From NCBI GenBank assembly GCA_947253595.1, contig CAMXZR010000009.1, positions 1 to 29,963 of the forward strand: a stretch of 29,963 nucleotides of DNA, in the 5' to 3' direction. The translations under genes and the position numbers were made by a program. Below are positions 9,601-16,451 of the stretch, piece by piece. Source of the stretch: an uncultured Olsenella sp. (GTDB taxonomy: Bacteria > Actinomycetota > Coriobacteriia > Coriobacteriales > Atopobiaceae). Under the pieces are notes generated by a model. The model did no database searches, had not been told where the DNA came from, and saw only the letters and a program-made list of their open reading frames with translations. How positions within the stretch are numbered: position 1 is the stretch's first letter; every line of letters starts with the position of its first letter.

Positions 9601-10084
9601 CGGCGAGGCAGTGAGCGAGGCGCGCGGGGAGGCGGCCGAAGCCTCGCAGTCGGAGGTCAACATCAACCTTCCGGCGGACTTCTACCTGGCGGAGGAGTAC
9701 CTGCCTGAGGTCGACAAGCGCGTGCTCGCCTACCGCAGGCTGGCCGTGGCGACTGAGCTCGCGGACGTCGACGCGCTGCAGGGGGAGCTCGAGGAGAGCC
9801 ATGGCGCGCTGCCGTTGGCGGGCAGGAACCTCTTCGACCGCGCGCGGGTGCGCATCCGCTGCCAGAGGCTAGGCGTGACGAGTGTCTCGCTCTCCAACGG
9901 TCGAATCAGCTACCAGGGGATCGTGGTTCCGCGTCCGGCGGTGGCCGGGCTCAAGGCCGAGCGGGCGATCGTGTATCCCAAGAGCAAGAAGCTCAGCTAT
10001 CCCTTCCGGACCGGCAGGGAGGAGCTACTTCCCGTGGCGCTGAGGGTGCTCGAGGCCGTGGGCGGGGACGACGAGGGCGAGTAG
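6620..10084 (+). CDS. mfd: Transcription-repair coupling factor Mfd (ATP-dependent DNA translocase)
   Basis: 1154 residues, the normal length for Mfd. It displaces RNA polymerase stalled at DNA lesions and recruits UvrA. Visible parts: an N-terminal UvrB-homology region (roughly residues 1-330); the RNA-polymerase-interaction domain (~495-555: FKPGDYVVHSTHGIALF, then DKLYVPLEQVDRLTRYVG); the translocase core with Walker A GDVGFGKTE (Lys649), DEEQ box (744-747) and motif III TLSATPIPRTM; motifs V/VI around TTIIESGIDNPHTNT and QLKGRVGRG; and a C-terminal TRCF domain. ATG 6620 follows GAGGAG with a four-base gap. The gene is preceded by the 30-bp repeat array and followed by a 241-bp gap before mazG. 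Confidence 0.97.
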   Translation: MFINRVSRQLLQVPELAPFLRELDAGSDSTLGVAQSARPLVVAALWARDPRPCLLVVSGEEAADRTARALSAWLGGELVSRYPERRDWPWSDKSADDAVVGARCDAIARLGAGEACVVVASAHALLRRVPPVGSGYFASSAFAVGDKLEFEDVGRLLVSMGYADSGDSGDVSVPGSFHVHGDAVDVFPAQASSPVRIEFFGDEVDRVRRMLPSTGQTIGELQEVRVSPCREVALTPRTIETAGHALFRRAQESSKVAADLELIRQGSADPTLDRYLVELYGSSASPIEHVSRDALVVLAEPRALFDDCQRAYDEVTALANAASVPLEGLFTSPRKLDFGSQQRLSLSSIQRVGGSAAAELEVRQPAIAGSDAKLLGRVRQLLGDNMSVVFAVPDRAAREALELSFTDESIPLVESLAAAPENSVPVTSPGAGERTAPLARRMVTFFDAPVPAGIVVPSARLAVLSVSDLASRMAKRGRKARRVDPTSVSFPFKPGDYVVHSTHGIALFSQIVRQEVGGRERDYFLLEYAGQDKLYVPLEQVDRLTRYVGPDGSSPRLTRLNTADWSRATGKARRSAKKLAFDLVDLYTRRSAVQGHAFAPDGPAQQDMEASFPYDVTPDQASAIADIKADMESAQPMDRLLCGDVGFGKTEVALRAAFKCCQDNRQVMVLCPTTILAQQHFETFFARFSPFDLDVRVLSRFVTPAQQRQALEGFAEGTVDVLIGTHRLLSADVNPHDLGLVIIDEEQRFGVQHKEQLKNMREQVDVLTLSATPIPRTMQMAMSGVRDMSLILTPPPGRLPVKVTVGEWDPDVVSDAIRSELERKGQVYYVSNRVTTIEDAVARVREAAPEARVGVAHGQMSATQVEDVMMEFSEREIDVLVATTIIESGIDNPHTNTLIIEDSQRLGLAQLYQLKGRVGRGHVQAYAYLMFPGEMPLTPEATDRLTAINEYQDLGSGMRIAMRDLEIRGAGSLMGGEQHGNLSSVGFDLFTQMLGEAVSEARGEAAEASQSEVNINLPADFYLAEEYLPEVDKRVLAYRRLAVATELADVDALQGELEESHGALPLAGRNLFDRARVRIRCQRLGVTSVSLSNGRISYQGIVVPRPAVAGLKAERAIVYPKSKKLSYPFRTGREELLPVALRVLEAVGGDDEGE

Positions 10085-10128
10085 GCGAGAGAAGCGCCGT
10101 CTGTGATGGCGGTGCCGTTGCCGACACC

Positions 10129-10243
10129 GGTTTGCTTGTGCTTCTCGGGTGCGAAGTACAAGCAAATTGGGCCCTTTGGCCTGATTCGCTCCAAGCTGCT
10201 GAGCCTGCTTGTCTTTTGCGGCTGGCGATGTACAAGCAAATCG
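10129..10243. repeat. Pair of REP-like palindromic repeats (ACAAGCAAA family)
   Basis: Unit A pairs TTTGCTTGTGCTTC (10131-10144) with GAAGTACAAGCAAA (10153-10166): 13 of 14 pairs match, with an eight-base loop. Unit B, about 78 bp downstream, has GCTTGT (10207-10212) facing GATGTACAAGCAAAT (10228-10242), a weaker version of the same design. The two right arms share GTACAAGCAAAT. The units occupy most of the 10085-10325 gap between mfd and mazG and encode nothing convincing. They look like small dispersed palindromic elements, but no third copy was seen in this window. Confidence 0.65.
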
Positions 10244-10325
10244 CTCGGCTGCGGGCACCGCGTACGTTGTGGGGTTGCGCAGGCGGAACTATGCTCTTGG
10301 AATCAGACAGCCGAGAGGAGCCTTC

Positions 10326-11219
10326 ATGAAGCAGCTGCAAGCGAACGACGAGAGAAGCCTGGCCGACGCGGCGGACGCCCAGACGGCCGCCCGACCCGGG
10401 GCCCCTGCGTCCCATCCGGAGTTCGACCGCCTCGTGCGCACCATCTGGCGTCTTCGCCAGCCCGACGGCTGCCCCTGGGACAAGGTCCAGACCCACTCCT
10501 CCATCATGCGCAACATGATTGAGGAGGCCTACGAGGCGGTGGATGCCATCGCGGCAGATGACATGCCTCACCTGCGGGAGGAGCTTGGGGACGTCCTCGA
10601 GCAGGTGCTCCTCCACTCGCAGATCTCCCAGGACGGGGGCGACTTCGACGTGGATGACGTCTGCCGCGAGCTCAACGAGAAGCTCGTCCGCCGACATCCT
10701 CACGTCTTCGGGGACGCGGCTGCCGTCGGTGCGGTTGACTCCGTCGGCAAGGTCCTGGACATCTGGGACGACGTGAAGAGGACGGAGCGAGAGGGCCGTT
10801 CCTCCGAGGTCGCGCCCGAGGGACTCCTGGACTCGGTCCCTCGCTCCCTGCCCGCCCTCATGCAGTGCCAGAAGATCTCGAAGCGTGCGGCCAAGGCGGG
10901 CTTCGAGTGGGAGTCCATCTCCGACGTGTGGGACCAGTTCACCAGCGAGCGCGCCGAGTTCGAGGCGGAGGAGCCGGGCAGCCAGGAGGCGGTCGAGGAG
11001 TTTGGCGACCTGCTCTTCTCGCTCGTGAATGTGGCCCGCCACGCGCACATAGACGCCGAGGAGGCCCTTGCCGCGTCCAATCGCAAGTTCCGTCGTCGCT
11101 GGGCGCGCATGGAGGAGCTGGCGCGCGAGCGGTCGCTCGGGCTCGGTGGGCTGGGGGCCCGAGCCCTCAACGAACTCTGGGACGAGGTCAAGCGAGAGGA
11201 GCGCGCACCCCGCGGGTAG
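10326..11219 (+). CDS. mazG: Nucleoside triphosphate pyrophosphohydrolase MazG
   Basis: MazG hydrolyses (d)NTPs to NMP and pyrophosphate, removing aberrant nucleotides and influencing stringent-response nucleotide pools. The protein has 297 residues. The N-terminal half carries the all-alpha NTP-PPase signature: PWDKVQTHSSIMRNMIEEAYE (Glu66, Glu67, Glu70) followed by HLREELGDVLEQVLLHSQI (Glu85, Glu86, Asp89) as Mg ligands. The C-terminal half repeats the fold (RAAKAGFEWES, then EFGDLLFSLVNVARH). ATG 10326 is chosen because GAGAGGAG ends five bases upstream; the frame is open further back into the palindromic repeat region, which is not coding. It is followed by a 169-bp gap. Confidence 0.94.
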   Translation: MKQLQANDERSLADAADAQTAARPGAPASHPEFDRLVRTIWRLRQPDGCPWDKVQTHSSIMRNMIEEAYEAVDAIAADDMPHLREELGDVLEQVLLHSQISQDGGDFDVDDVCRELNEKLVRRHPHVFGDAAAVGAVDSVGKVLDIWDDVKRTEREGRSSEVAPEGLLDSVPRSLPALMQCQKISKRAAKAGFEWESISDVWDQFTSERAEFEAEEPGSQEAVEEFGDLLFSLVNVARHAHIDAEEALAASNRKFRRRWARMEELARERSLGLGGLGARALNELWDEVKREERAPRG

Positions 11220-11321
11220 GTGCGTCGCTCAGCGCATCGCCGCCCCCCGCCGCCGCGTCGCGCGGCGTCTGCGGAGCTTGCGAAGCGTCGTTCCGCGCAG
11301 CCGGGTGAGGCCCTCCTCTGA

Positions 11322-11327
11322 TATAAC
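11322..11327 (+). promoter_or_regulatory. Candidate -10 element for the FtsB-like gene
   Basis: TATAAC stands out in an otherwise very GC-rich gap (11220-11388) and sits 62 bp before the ATG. No convincing -35 box is visible at 16-18 bp. Confidence 0.3.
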
Positions 11328-11388
11328 TGAGGGAGCGGCAATCGGCCGCGGCTGCCAGAAACGAAGTTGAGACGAAGCGACGGCGAGA

Positions 11389-12198
11389 ATGGCCATCTCC
11401 CAGAACCCAGGCGACACCAACCCCATGGGTCACGTCCGCGACGCCTCCGCGCATGAGGCCAAGTCGTCGGGGCGCAGGCGCGGTCATGCGCGCGATCCCA
11501 GGCCCCTCCCACGGGAGGGGAGTCGCACGAAGCCGCGCGACGCGGGCCGTGGCGCCGACCAGGCATTGTCGGCCGTGGGACAAGCTGCCGCGCCCCCCCT
11601 GGCCGTCCGTGGTGGCCGGGGCACCGGCATGCGCGGGGCTGGGCGAGCGACCAGACCCGTCGGCGAGCGCCCGTCTCGCACCGAGCCTCGTGTCGTCTCG
11701 CGCGAGGAGGCGCGGGGTTCCGGGAGGGTGCCCTCCGCCGTGCGGCAGCGCATATTTGCCCTGCGCGAGCTGCGGCCCGCCGACGTGGCCGACTCGGCCC
11801 GCAGCCTGGGCAACCGTCTGCTGAGACACAGGATGGCCCTCGTCGTTCTCGCCGTCGTCGTGGTCGTCTCGGCCTCTCTGTACGGCCCCCTCAAGGGCTA
11901 CTACGCGGCGCGGCGCAGCGGCGAGGACCTGCAGCGCAAGTACGACGAGCTGAGCGCAAAGAACGACTCCCTCACGAGCGACCTCAAGAGCCTTGTGTCC
12001 AAGGAGGGCATCGAGGACGAGGCCCGCAGGCGTGGGTACGTCCAGGAGGGCGAGACGAGCGTGACCGTCGAGGGCATGGGCGGCCAGGAGAAGGCCGACC
12101 CCTCCGCTCCCGTCGCCTATCAGGACCAGCGGACGTGGCCCACCAAGGCGCTCGACTTCTTCTTTGGCTACGATCCGGAGGTCGTATGGGACGAATAG
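11389..12198 (+). CDS. Septum formation initiator FtsB/DivIC-like protein
   Basis: 269 residues, much longer than a classic FtsB (~100), because of an arginine-, glycine- and alanine-rich, probably disordered N-terminal region of about 145 residues. A single transmembrane segment (MALVVLAVVVVVSASLYGPL, ~149-168) is followed by a coiled coil (SGEDLQRKYDELSAKNDSLT, ~175-210) and the short conserved segment KEGIEDEARRRGYVQEGE typical of the DivIC/FtsB family. Family members form a complex with FtsL and FtsQ/DivIB at the division site, with the coiled coil outside the membrane. The Shine-Dalgarno in front of ATG 11389 is weak; ATG 11425 is an alternative. The 3' end overlaps the next gene by 13 bp, suggesting translational coupling. 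Confidence 0.85.
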   Translation: MAISQNPGDTNPMGHVRDASAHEAKSSGRRRGHARDPRPLPREGSRTKPRDAGRGADQALSAVGQAAAPPLAVRGGRGTGMRGAGRATRPVGERPSRTEPRVVSREEARGSGRVPSAVRQRIFALRELRPADVADSARSLGNRLLRHRMALVVLAVVVVVSASLYGPLKGYYAARRSGEDLQRKYDELSAKNDSLTSDLKSLVSKEGIEDEARRRGYVQEGETSVTVEGMGGQEKADPSAPVAYQDQRTWPTKALDFFFGYDPEVVWDE

Positions 12199-13169
12199 CC
12201 TGCATCGACATCGGCACGGTGACCGCGCGTCTCGCGGTGTGCGACGTGGAGGATGCCCGCGTAAGGCGCATGGCAAAGACCTCGACCATCTGCAACCTCG
12301 GAGAGGGGCTCTCGGCCACGGGGGCGATCTCTGATGCCGCGATGACGCGGGTCCTGGACTGCGCTGACCGCTATCTTGCCAGTGCACGTCAGGCCGGGGC
12401 GCAGGCAGTCTGCTGCACGCTGACCTCCGCCGCCCGCGATGCCTCAAACTCCTCCGAGCTCGAGGAGGGGCTCGCCCATCGCGGCCTCCTGCCCGAGGTC
12501 ATCGCCGGCAGCGTCGAGGGCTCGCTGACCTTCCTGGGAGCGGCACAGGACTTCCTCGGCGAGCGCATCCTGGTGGCGGACAACGGCGGCGGCTCCACCG
12601 AGCTCGCCGTGGGCATCCTGGGGGACGAGGGTCTGAAGCTCGACGTCGTGACCTCGGTGGACGTGGGCTGTCGCCGCGTGACCGAGCGCTTCCTGCCCGG
12701 CGATGGACCGGCGTCTGCCGATCAGGTCGTCGCAGCGCGCGCCTTCTGCCGCGGCCCCTTCGAGGAAGCCCTCCGCGGGACGGGACTGCGCGTTCCGGCA
12801 GGTCGCCTGGTGGTCACCGGTGGAACCGTCACCAGCCTCGTCGCCGTGCGGGACTCGCTCGCTCCCTACGACCCCCTGCGCGTGCACCTGAGCGAGCTGG
12901 GCCGGGACGACGTGGAGCGCCTCGCCGCGCGCTTCGCCTCCCTTTCTCTGGCCGAGCGGGCGGAGCTGCCCGGCCTGCAGCCCAAGCGGGCCGGGGTGAT
13001 TCTGGGTGGGGTGCTGGCGGTGGCGGAGCTCATGGCCGCCACGGGTTTCGAGCGCCTCACGGTGAGCGAGAGCGATCTCCTCTTCGGCCTGGCCATCTGC
13101 GCCGAGGCAGTGCGATTGGGGGGAGAATCCCCGCTGGGCTGGCACCCGCGCCTGGCCGCGCTGCGCTAA
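12186..13169 (+). CDS. Ppx/GppA family exopolyphosphatase / pppGpp phosphohydrolase
   Basis: 327 residues of the ASKHA-fold Ppx/GppA family, which removes terminal phosphates from polyphosphate or converts pppGpp to ppGpp. The N-terminal phosphate-1 loop is ACIDIGTVTARLAV (Asp8-Ile-Gly10), where most members have DIGSNS. The second phosphate loop is DNGGGSTELAVG (from Asp132). A third glycine-rich segment, VVTGGTVTSLVAV, is also present. Length matches the short two-domain form without the C-terminal HD domain. ATG 12186 lies inside the end of the FtsB-like gene (13-bp overlap), so the longer open frame from 12135 is not used. The sequence does not tell which substrate is preferred. Confidence 0.9.
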   Translation: MGRIACIDIGTVTARLAVCDVEDARVRRMAKTSTICNLGEGLSATGAISDAAMTRVLDCADRYLASARQAGAQAVCCTLTSAARDASNSSELEEGLAHRGLLPEVIAGSVEGSLTFLGAAQDFLGERILVADNGGGSTELAVGILGDEGLKLDVVTSVDVGCRRVTERFLPGDGPASADQVVAARAFCRGPFEEALRGTGLRVPAGRLVVTGGTVTSLVAVRDSLAPYDPLRVHLSELGRDDVERLAARFASLSLAERAELPGLQPKRAGVILGGVLAVAELMAATGFERLTVSESDLLFGLAICAEAVRLGGESPLGWHPRLAALR

Positions 13170-13218
13170 GATTCCCTTGTCGCCTGGTCGCGCTGCGGCC
13201 TGCGCGCGACTGGCCCCC

Positions 13219-13303
13219 GGGGGCGTGGCGGAATTGGCATACGCAGGGGACTTAAAATCCCTCGCCGCAAGGATTGTGGGTTCGAACCCCACCGCCCCTA
13301 CCA
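13219..13303 (+). tRNA. tRNA-Leu (anticodon UAA), CCA encoded
   Basis: Acceptor stem GGGGGCG (13219-13225) pairs with CGCCCCT (13293-13299, one G-U), discriminator A at 13300 and genomic CCA at 13301-13303. Anticodon stem GGGGA/TCCCT encloses loop CTTAAAA with anticodon TAA at 13253-13255. A long variable arm (CGCCGCAAGGATT region) marks it as class II, and the T-loop TTCGAAC follows a GTGGG stem. It reads UUA and probably UUG. Confidence 0.97.
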
Positions 13304-13388
13304 GCCTCTCTTCACGAGGGCGATTCCGACCGTCCGGTGCCCCTGCCGCTCTTCTCCCTTTTTCATGGTCCTGGGCAGGATGGACTAT

Positions 13389-13429
13389 CCTGTACACAAG
13401 TTGCCTGTACAGTAGTTGTCCTGTATTCG
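13389..13429 (+). promoter_or_regulatory. Candidate promoter overlapped by CCTGTACA direct repeats (putative autoregulatory operator)
   Basis: Two adjacent 15-bp direct repeats, CCTGTACACAAGTTG (13389-13403) and CCTGTACAGTAGTTG (13404-13418), agree at 13 of 15 positions. A third partial copy, CCTGTA, starts at 13420. A possible promoter runs through them: TTGCCT (13401-13406), a 17-bp spacer, and TATTCG (13424-13429), about 40 bp before the GTG start. TGTACA within each repeat is itself palindromic. The position fits a site where the encoded GntR-type protein could repress its own gene. That link is inference. Confidence 0.5.
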
Positions 13430-13467
13430 GCCTATCCATGTTACGGACAAAGCGAAAGAGGAATCCT

Positions 13468-15159
13468 GTGAGAGAGCAGCGCTTTGGATTTCCGACGCTT
13501 TCCGACCCCTCCGCACCGGATGCCAGCTGCAGCCTGACCAAGCCCTTGCTCGCCTCGGAGGGCCCCCTGCACACGCAACTCGCCTCGGCGCTCCGCCAGG
13601 CCATCGCCACGAGGGAGTGGCGGCAGGGCGATGCCATCCCGTCCGAGTCCGAGCTCATGGCGCGCTACGGCCTCAGCCGCGGCACCGTCCGGCGAGCCAT
13701 CCGCACCCTGGTCGGGGAGGGACTGCTCGTCAGTCGCAAGGGGAGCGGCACCTTCGTCACGGAGGGTGGCCTCGCCCGTCCCAGCGTGCTGAGGCCCCTC
13801 TCGTTTGCCACCCTCCTGCACGAGCGCGGCGTGGCCTACGTTACCAAGGTGCTGGCCAAGGAGGTCGCGGAGGCACCACGCAGCGTGGCCAGCGAGCTGG
13901 GCATCGCCCCCTCGAGCCCCGCGCTCTTCATGCGTCGGCTGCGCTCGTCGGGGGGCTCGCCCCTCCTCTGCCAGGAGAGCTGGTCGAATCTCTGTGCCTG
14001 CCCGGGCCTGGATGACGCGGACTTCTCGCGCGAGTCGCTCTTCGACGCGGTCGAGCGCTGCTCGGGTCGCAGGATCCTGCGCTCGAGCGTGCGCTACCTC
14101 TCCTGCCCGGTGGACGAGGAGCACGCCGCCTACCTGGGCTTTGACGACGGCGACCCCATCCTGGTCCTGGAGCAGAACATCCAGCTCGAGGACGGCACGC
14201 CCATAGAGTGGAGCCTCACCTGGCTGGGGCCGGGGCAGTCCGTTGCGGGGATCTCGTTCCAGGACGACGGCGCGGTGCTCCTGGGCGGTGGCATACCCCC
14301 TACGGGTGCGGCTGATGGCCGTGCGCTGCGTCGCAGGCTCGAGCTGGGTGCCCTTGGAGTCCGCCGCGGGGTGGCGCAGATCGCACACCGGTACTCGGAT
14401 ATGCCCTTTCACATAGGTGGCGCCCTCTCCATGGCCGAGCTCGTGGCAGTGCTCTTCGGCGACGTGATGCGCACGGGTCGTGACGGCACCCCCTGGGAGC
14501 GGCGCGACCGACTCGTCGTCTCGAAGGCGCACTGCTCGGTGGCTCTGTACCCGGCCATGCTCGAGGCGGGGCTCATCAGCCAGGACGACTTGGACCGAGG
14601 GCTCTTCGGGCCCGATGCCGTCCTGTTCAAGCATCCGCACCGCGACCCCGCCCGGGGGATCGAGACCTCCGGTGGAAGCCTGGGCATGGGTCTGGGGTAC
14701 GCCGCAGGGCTCGCCCTTGCGCTCAGGAGGCGGGGGCTGGACTCGCGCGTCTTCTGCGTGGTGGGTGACGGGGAGTGCGACGAGGGTTCCGTCTGGGAGT
14801 CGGCTGGCTTTGCCGCCTTCAGGCGACTCGACAACCTGACCGTGATAGTGGACGCCAACGGGATGCAGTTGGACGGGTCGACCTCTGACATCCTGGACAA
14901 CGGACCCATCCAGCGCAAGTTCGCCTCCTTTGGCTTCGAGGTCTGCGAGGTGGATGGCCACGACGTCATGGCCCTGCGCGCGGCCCTCGGGGCGCGCTCT
15001 GCACGACCTCGCGCCATCATTGCGCGCACCGTGAAGGGCAAGGGCCTCTCCTTTGCGGAGATGCGGGTGGAGTGGCACGACCGCTCGCTGGATGACGAGC
15101 TGTACGAGCGGGCCCTGCAGGAGTTGGACGCCCGCGAGAGGGAGATCTGCAATGAGTGA
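13468..15159 (+). CDS. GntR/UTRA transcription regulator fused to transketolase N-terminal subunit
   Basis: 563 residues with two complete modules. Residues ~32-97 are a GntR winged helix (PSESELMARYGLSRGTVRRA, then GEGLLVSRKGSGTFV). Residues ~105-262 match a UTRA effector domain of the HutC subfamily (ending EWSLTWLGPGQSVAG). After a ~25-residue linker, ~287-560 form a transketolase N-terminal thiamine-diphosphate domain: SKAHCSVALYPAML, GIETSGGSLGMGLGYAAG, and the ThDP/Mg motif GDGECDEGSVWES (433-436) with Asn464 in VDANGMQLDG. The start is GTG 13468 because AGAGGA ends five bases upstream; a longer open frame passes through the tRNA gene and is rejected. The next gene supplies the missing transketolase C-half and overlaps by 8 bp. 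A standalone regulator is ~240 residues and a split transketolase N-subunit ~275, so nothing is missing. Substrate and effector are unknown. Confidence 0.9.
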   Translation: MREQRFGFPTLSDPSAPDASCSLTKPLLASEGPLHTQLASALRQAIATREWRQGDAIPSESELMARYGLSRGTVRRAIRTLVGEGLLVSRKGSGTFVTEGGLARPSVLRPLSFATLLHERGVAYVTKVLAKEVAEAPRSVASELGIAPSSPALFMRRLRSSGGSPLLCQESWSNLCACPGLDDADFSRESLFDAVERCSGRRILRSSVRYLSCPVDEEHAAYLGFDDGDPILVLEQNIQLEDGTPIEWSLTWLGPGQSVAGISFQDDGAVLLGGGIPPTGAADGRALRRRLELGALGVRRGVAQIAHRYSDMPFHIGGALSMAELVAVLFGDVMRTGRDGTPWERRDRLVVSKAHCSVALYPAMLEAGLISQDDLDRGLFGPDAVLFKHPHRDPARGIETSGGSLGMGLGYAAGLALALRRRGLDSRVFCVVGDGECDEGSVWESAGFAAFRRLDNLTVIVDANGMQLDGSTSDILDNGPIQRKFASFGFEVCEVDGHDVMALRAALGARSARPRAIIARTVKGKGLSFAEMRVEWHDRSLDDELYERALQELDAREREICNE

Positions 15160-16195
15160 GAGAGGTTCCGACGGGCTGGTGGCAGGTCTGGGCGAGGGCG
15201 GGGTGCTGGTCTCGCCCGAGGAGGCGGTCCGTTTTGCCGACATGTCGCACAAGGCCGTCTTCGGCGAGGTGATGGAGGGGCTTGCCCGCGAGGGTCGGGA
15301 GCTCTCCGTCGTGGTGTCGGACTACGGCCGCAGGCTCAACCTGGGAGGGCTCCGCGAGCTCTTCCCCGACGCCTTCGTGCAGTGCGGTATAGCCGAGCAG
15401 AACCAGCTCGAGGTCGCGTCCGCCCTTGCCAACGAGGGGTTCTGCACCTTCGCCCCCTCGTATGCGACCTTCATCACGGCGCGTGTCCTGGACCAGATTC
15501 GCGTGAACCTGGGCATCATGCGTTCGCCCGTGATGCTGGTGGGGGTGAGCTGTGGCTGCGACTCGGCGATTCTCGGTGCGAGTCACATGGCGCTTGAGGA
15601 CGTCGCCTGCACGAGGAGCATTCCCGGCATGGTGGTGGCGAGCCCATCGGACAACGCCGAGTTCGCGGCGGTCCTGCGCTGGCTGGCGGCCAACCCCCGC
15701 CCTGCTTACGTGCGCATGAACGAGCCCCTTGCCAACCTGCATCCCGAGGGCGTCTCGTCTATCGAGGGGGTCGGCGTGCTGCGCGAGGCCGCGAGCCCCG
15801 ACCTGGTGCTGGTCGCGAGCGGGACCATGGCGGCGACGGCGGTCGAGGCGGCGGAGGCGCTGGCGGGCCGTGGAGTGGAGACGCGCGTGCTTGGCCTGCC
15901 CCTGGTCAAGCCGCTCGCGGGCGACGCGTTGCTGCGGCGAATCGCGGGCGTGCGCCTGGTGGCGACGCTCGAGGAGCACGGCGTGGTGGGCGGCCTGGGC
16001 GGCGCGGTCGCGGAGCTCCTCGCCGACCGAGGGGCGGGTGTGCCCCTGCTCAGGCTGGGCATGCCGGACGCGTATCAGGCGGCAGACACGAGGGAGAGGA
16101 TCCTCTCGCTTTGCGAGCTGGATGCCCCGGGCGTGGTGACGTCCGTGTTAAAGCGGCTGGAGGGGGATCGACTGCTCGCCAGAAGGACCAACTAG
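15152..16195 (+). CDS. Transketolase C-terminal subunit
   Basis: 347 residues corresponding to the pyrimidine-binding and C-terminal domains of transketolase. FVQCGIAEQNQLEVASALA contains the conserved catalytic Glu82 that activates thiamine diphosphate. GASHMALEDVACTRSIPGM is the domain's substrate/cofactor loop with its conserved His. The C-terminal domain includes VATLEEHGVVGGLGGAVAEL. ATG 15152 overlaps the upstream stop by 8 bp (ATGAGTGA), so translation is probably coupled and the two chains are made in equal amounts to form an alpha2beta2-type enzyme. No sugar transporter, kinase or other catabolic gene is adjacent, so the physiological sugar phosphate cannot be inferred. Confidence 0.93.
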   Translation: MSERGSDGLVAGLGEGGVLVSPEEAVRFADMSHKAVFGEVMEGLAREGRELSVVVSDYGRRLNLGGLRELFPDAFVQCGIAEQNQLEVASALANEGFCTFAPSYATFITARVLDQIRVNLGIMRSPVMLVGVSCGCDSAILGASHMALEDVACTRSIPGMVVASPSDNAEFAAVLRWLAANPRPAYVRMNEPLANLHPEGVSSIEGVGVLREAASPDLVLVASGTMAATAVEAAEALAGRGVETRVLGLPLVKPLAGDALLRRIAGVRLVATLEEHGVVGGLGGAVAELLADRGAGVPLLRLGMPDAYQAADTRERILSLCELDAPGVVTSVLKRLEGDRLLARRTN

Positions 16196-16215
16196 CGTAC
16201 GCAAGCCCGAATGAC

Positions 16216-16252
16216 AAAAAAACGGGCCGTCGGCATACCACCTACGGGCCCG
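16216..16252 (-). terminator. Rho-independent terminator of tRNA-Glu
   Basis: Read on the minus strand, CGGGCCCGT (16252-16244) pairs with ACGGCCCG (16230-16223) with one bulged base, and seven T follow (complement of A 16216-16222). It lies just past the 3' end of the minus-strand tRNA gene. Confidence 0.85.
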
Positions 16253-16264
16253 CATCACCTGCCA

Positions 16265-16339
16265 TGGTGCCCCCAACGAGACTCGAACTCGTGTCGTCGC
16301 CTTGAAAGGGCGATGTCCTAACCGCTAGACGATGGGGAC
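16265..16339 (-). tRNA. tRNA-Glu (anticodon UUC), CCA encoded
   Basis: On the minus strand the acceptor stem GTCCCCA pairs with TGGGGGC, followed by discriminator A and CCA. The anticodon stem CGCC/GGCG encloses CTTTCAA with anticodon TTC. The D-arm TCTAGCGGTTAGGA and the T-arm ACGAG-TTCGAGT-CTCGT are canonical for bacterial tRNA-Glu. Confidence 0.97.
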
Positions 16340-16348
16340 GCGGGCCAA

Positions 16349-16354
16349 AGTATA
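16349..16354 (-). promoter_or_regulatory. -10 element of tRNA-Glu
   Basis: TATACT on the minus strand ends nine bases before the tRNA 5' end, the usual distance for a stable-RNA promoter. The -35 region (GTGGGA at 17 bp) is a poor match. Confidence 0.55.
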
Positions 16355-16451
16355 GCAAAGTCCCGGCTGCGTCCCACCTGTATCGCGGTCACGTCCCCAC
16401 GGAATCCCTCTCTTTGCAGAACCGGGGTCGTGGAGTTCCCACGAGCGTCTC

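Noticed and set aside
6452..9802. 1116-residue open frame opposite mfd, and similar long minus-strand frames opposite the GH13-MalQ gene and glgD
   Set aside because: These are mirror frames produced by high-GC codon bias. They carry no recognisable motif, while the plus-strand proteins are textbook families.
13304..13388. Terminator for tRNA-Leu
   Set aside because: A T5 run occurs at 13359-13363, but no convincing stem precedes it directly.
13177..13467. Longer N-terminus of the GntR-transketolase fusion
   Set aside because: It would translate through tRNA-Leu and the promoter region, and GTG 13468 has a well-placed ribosome site.
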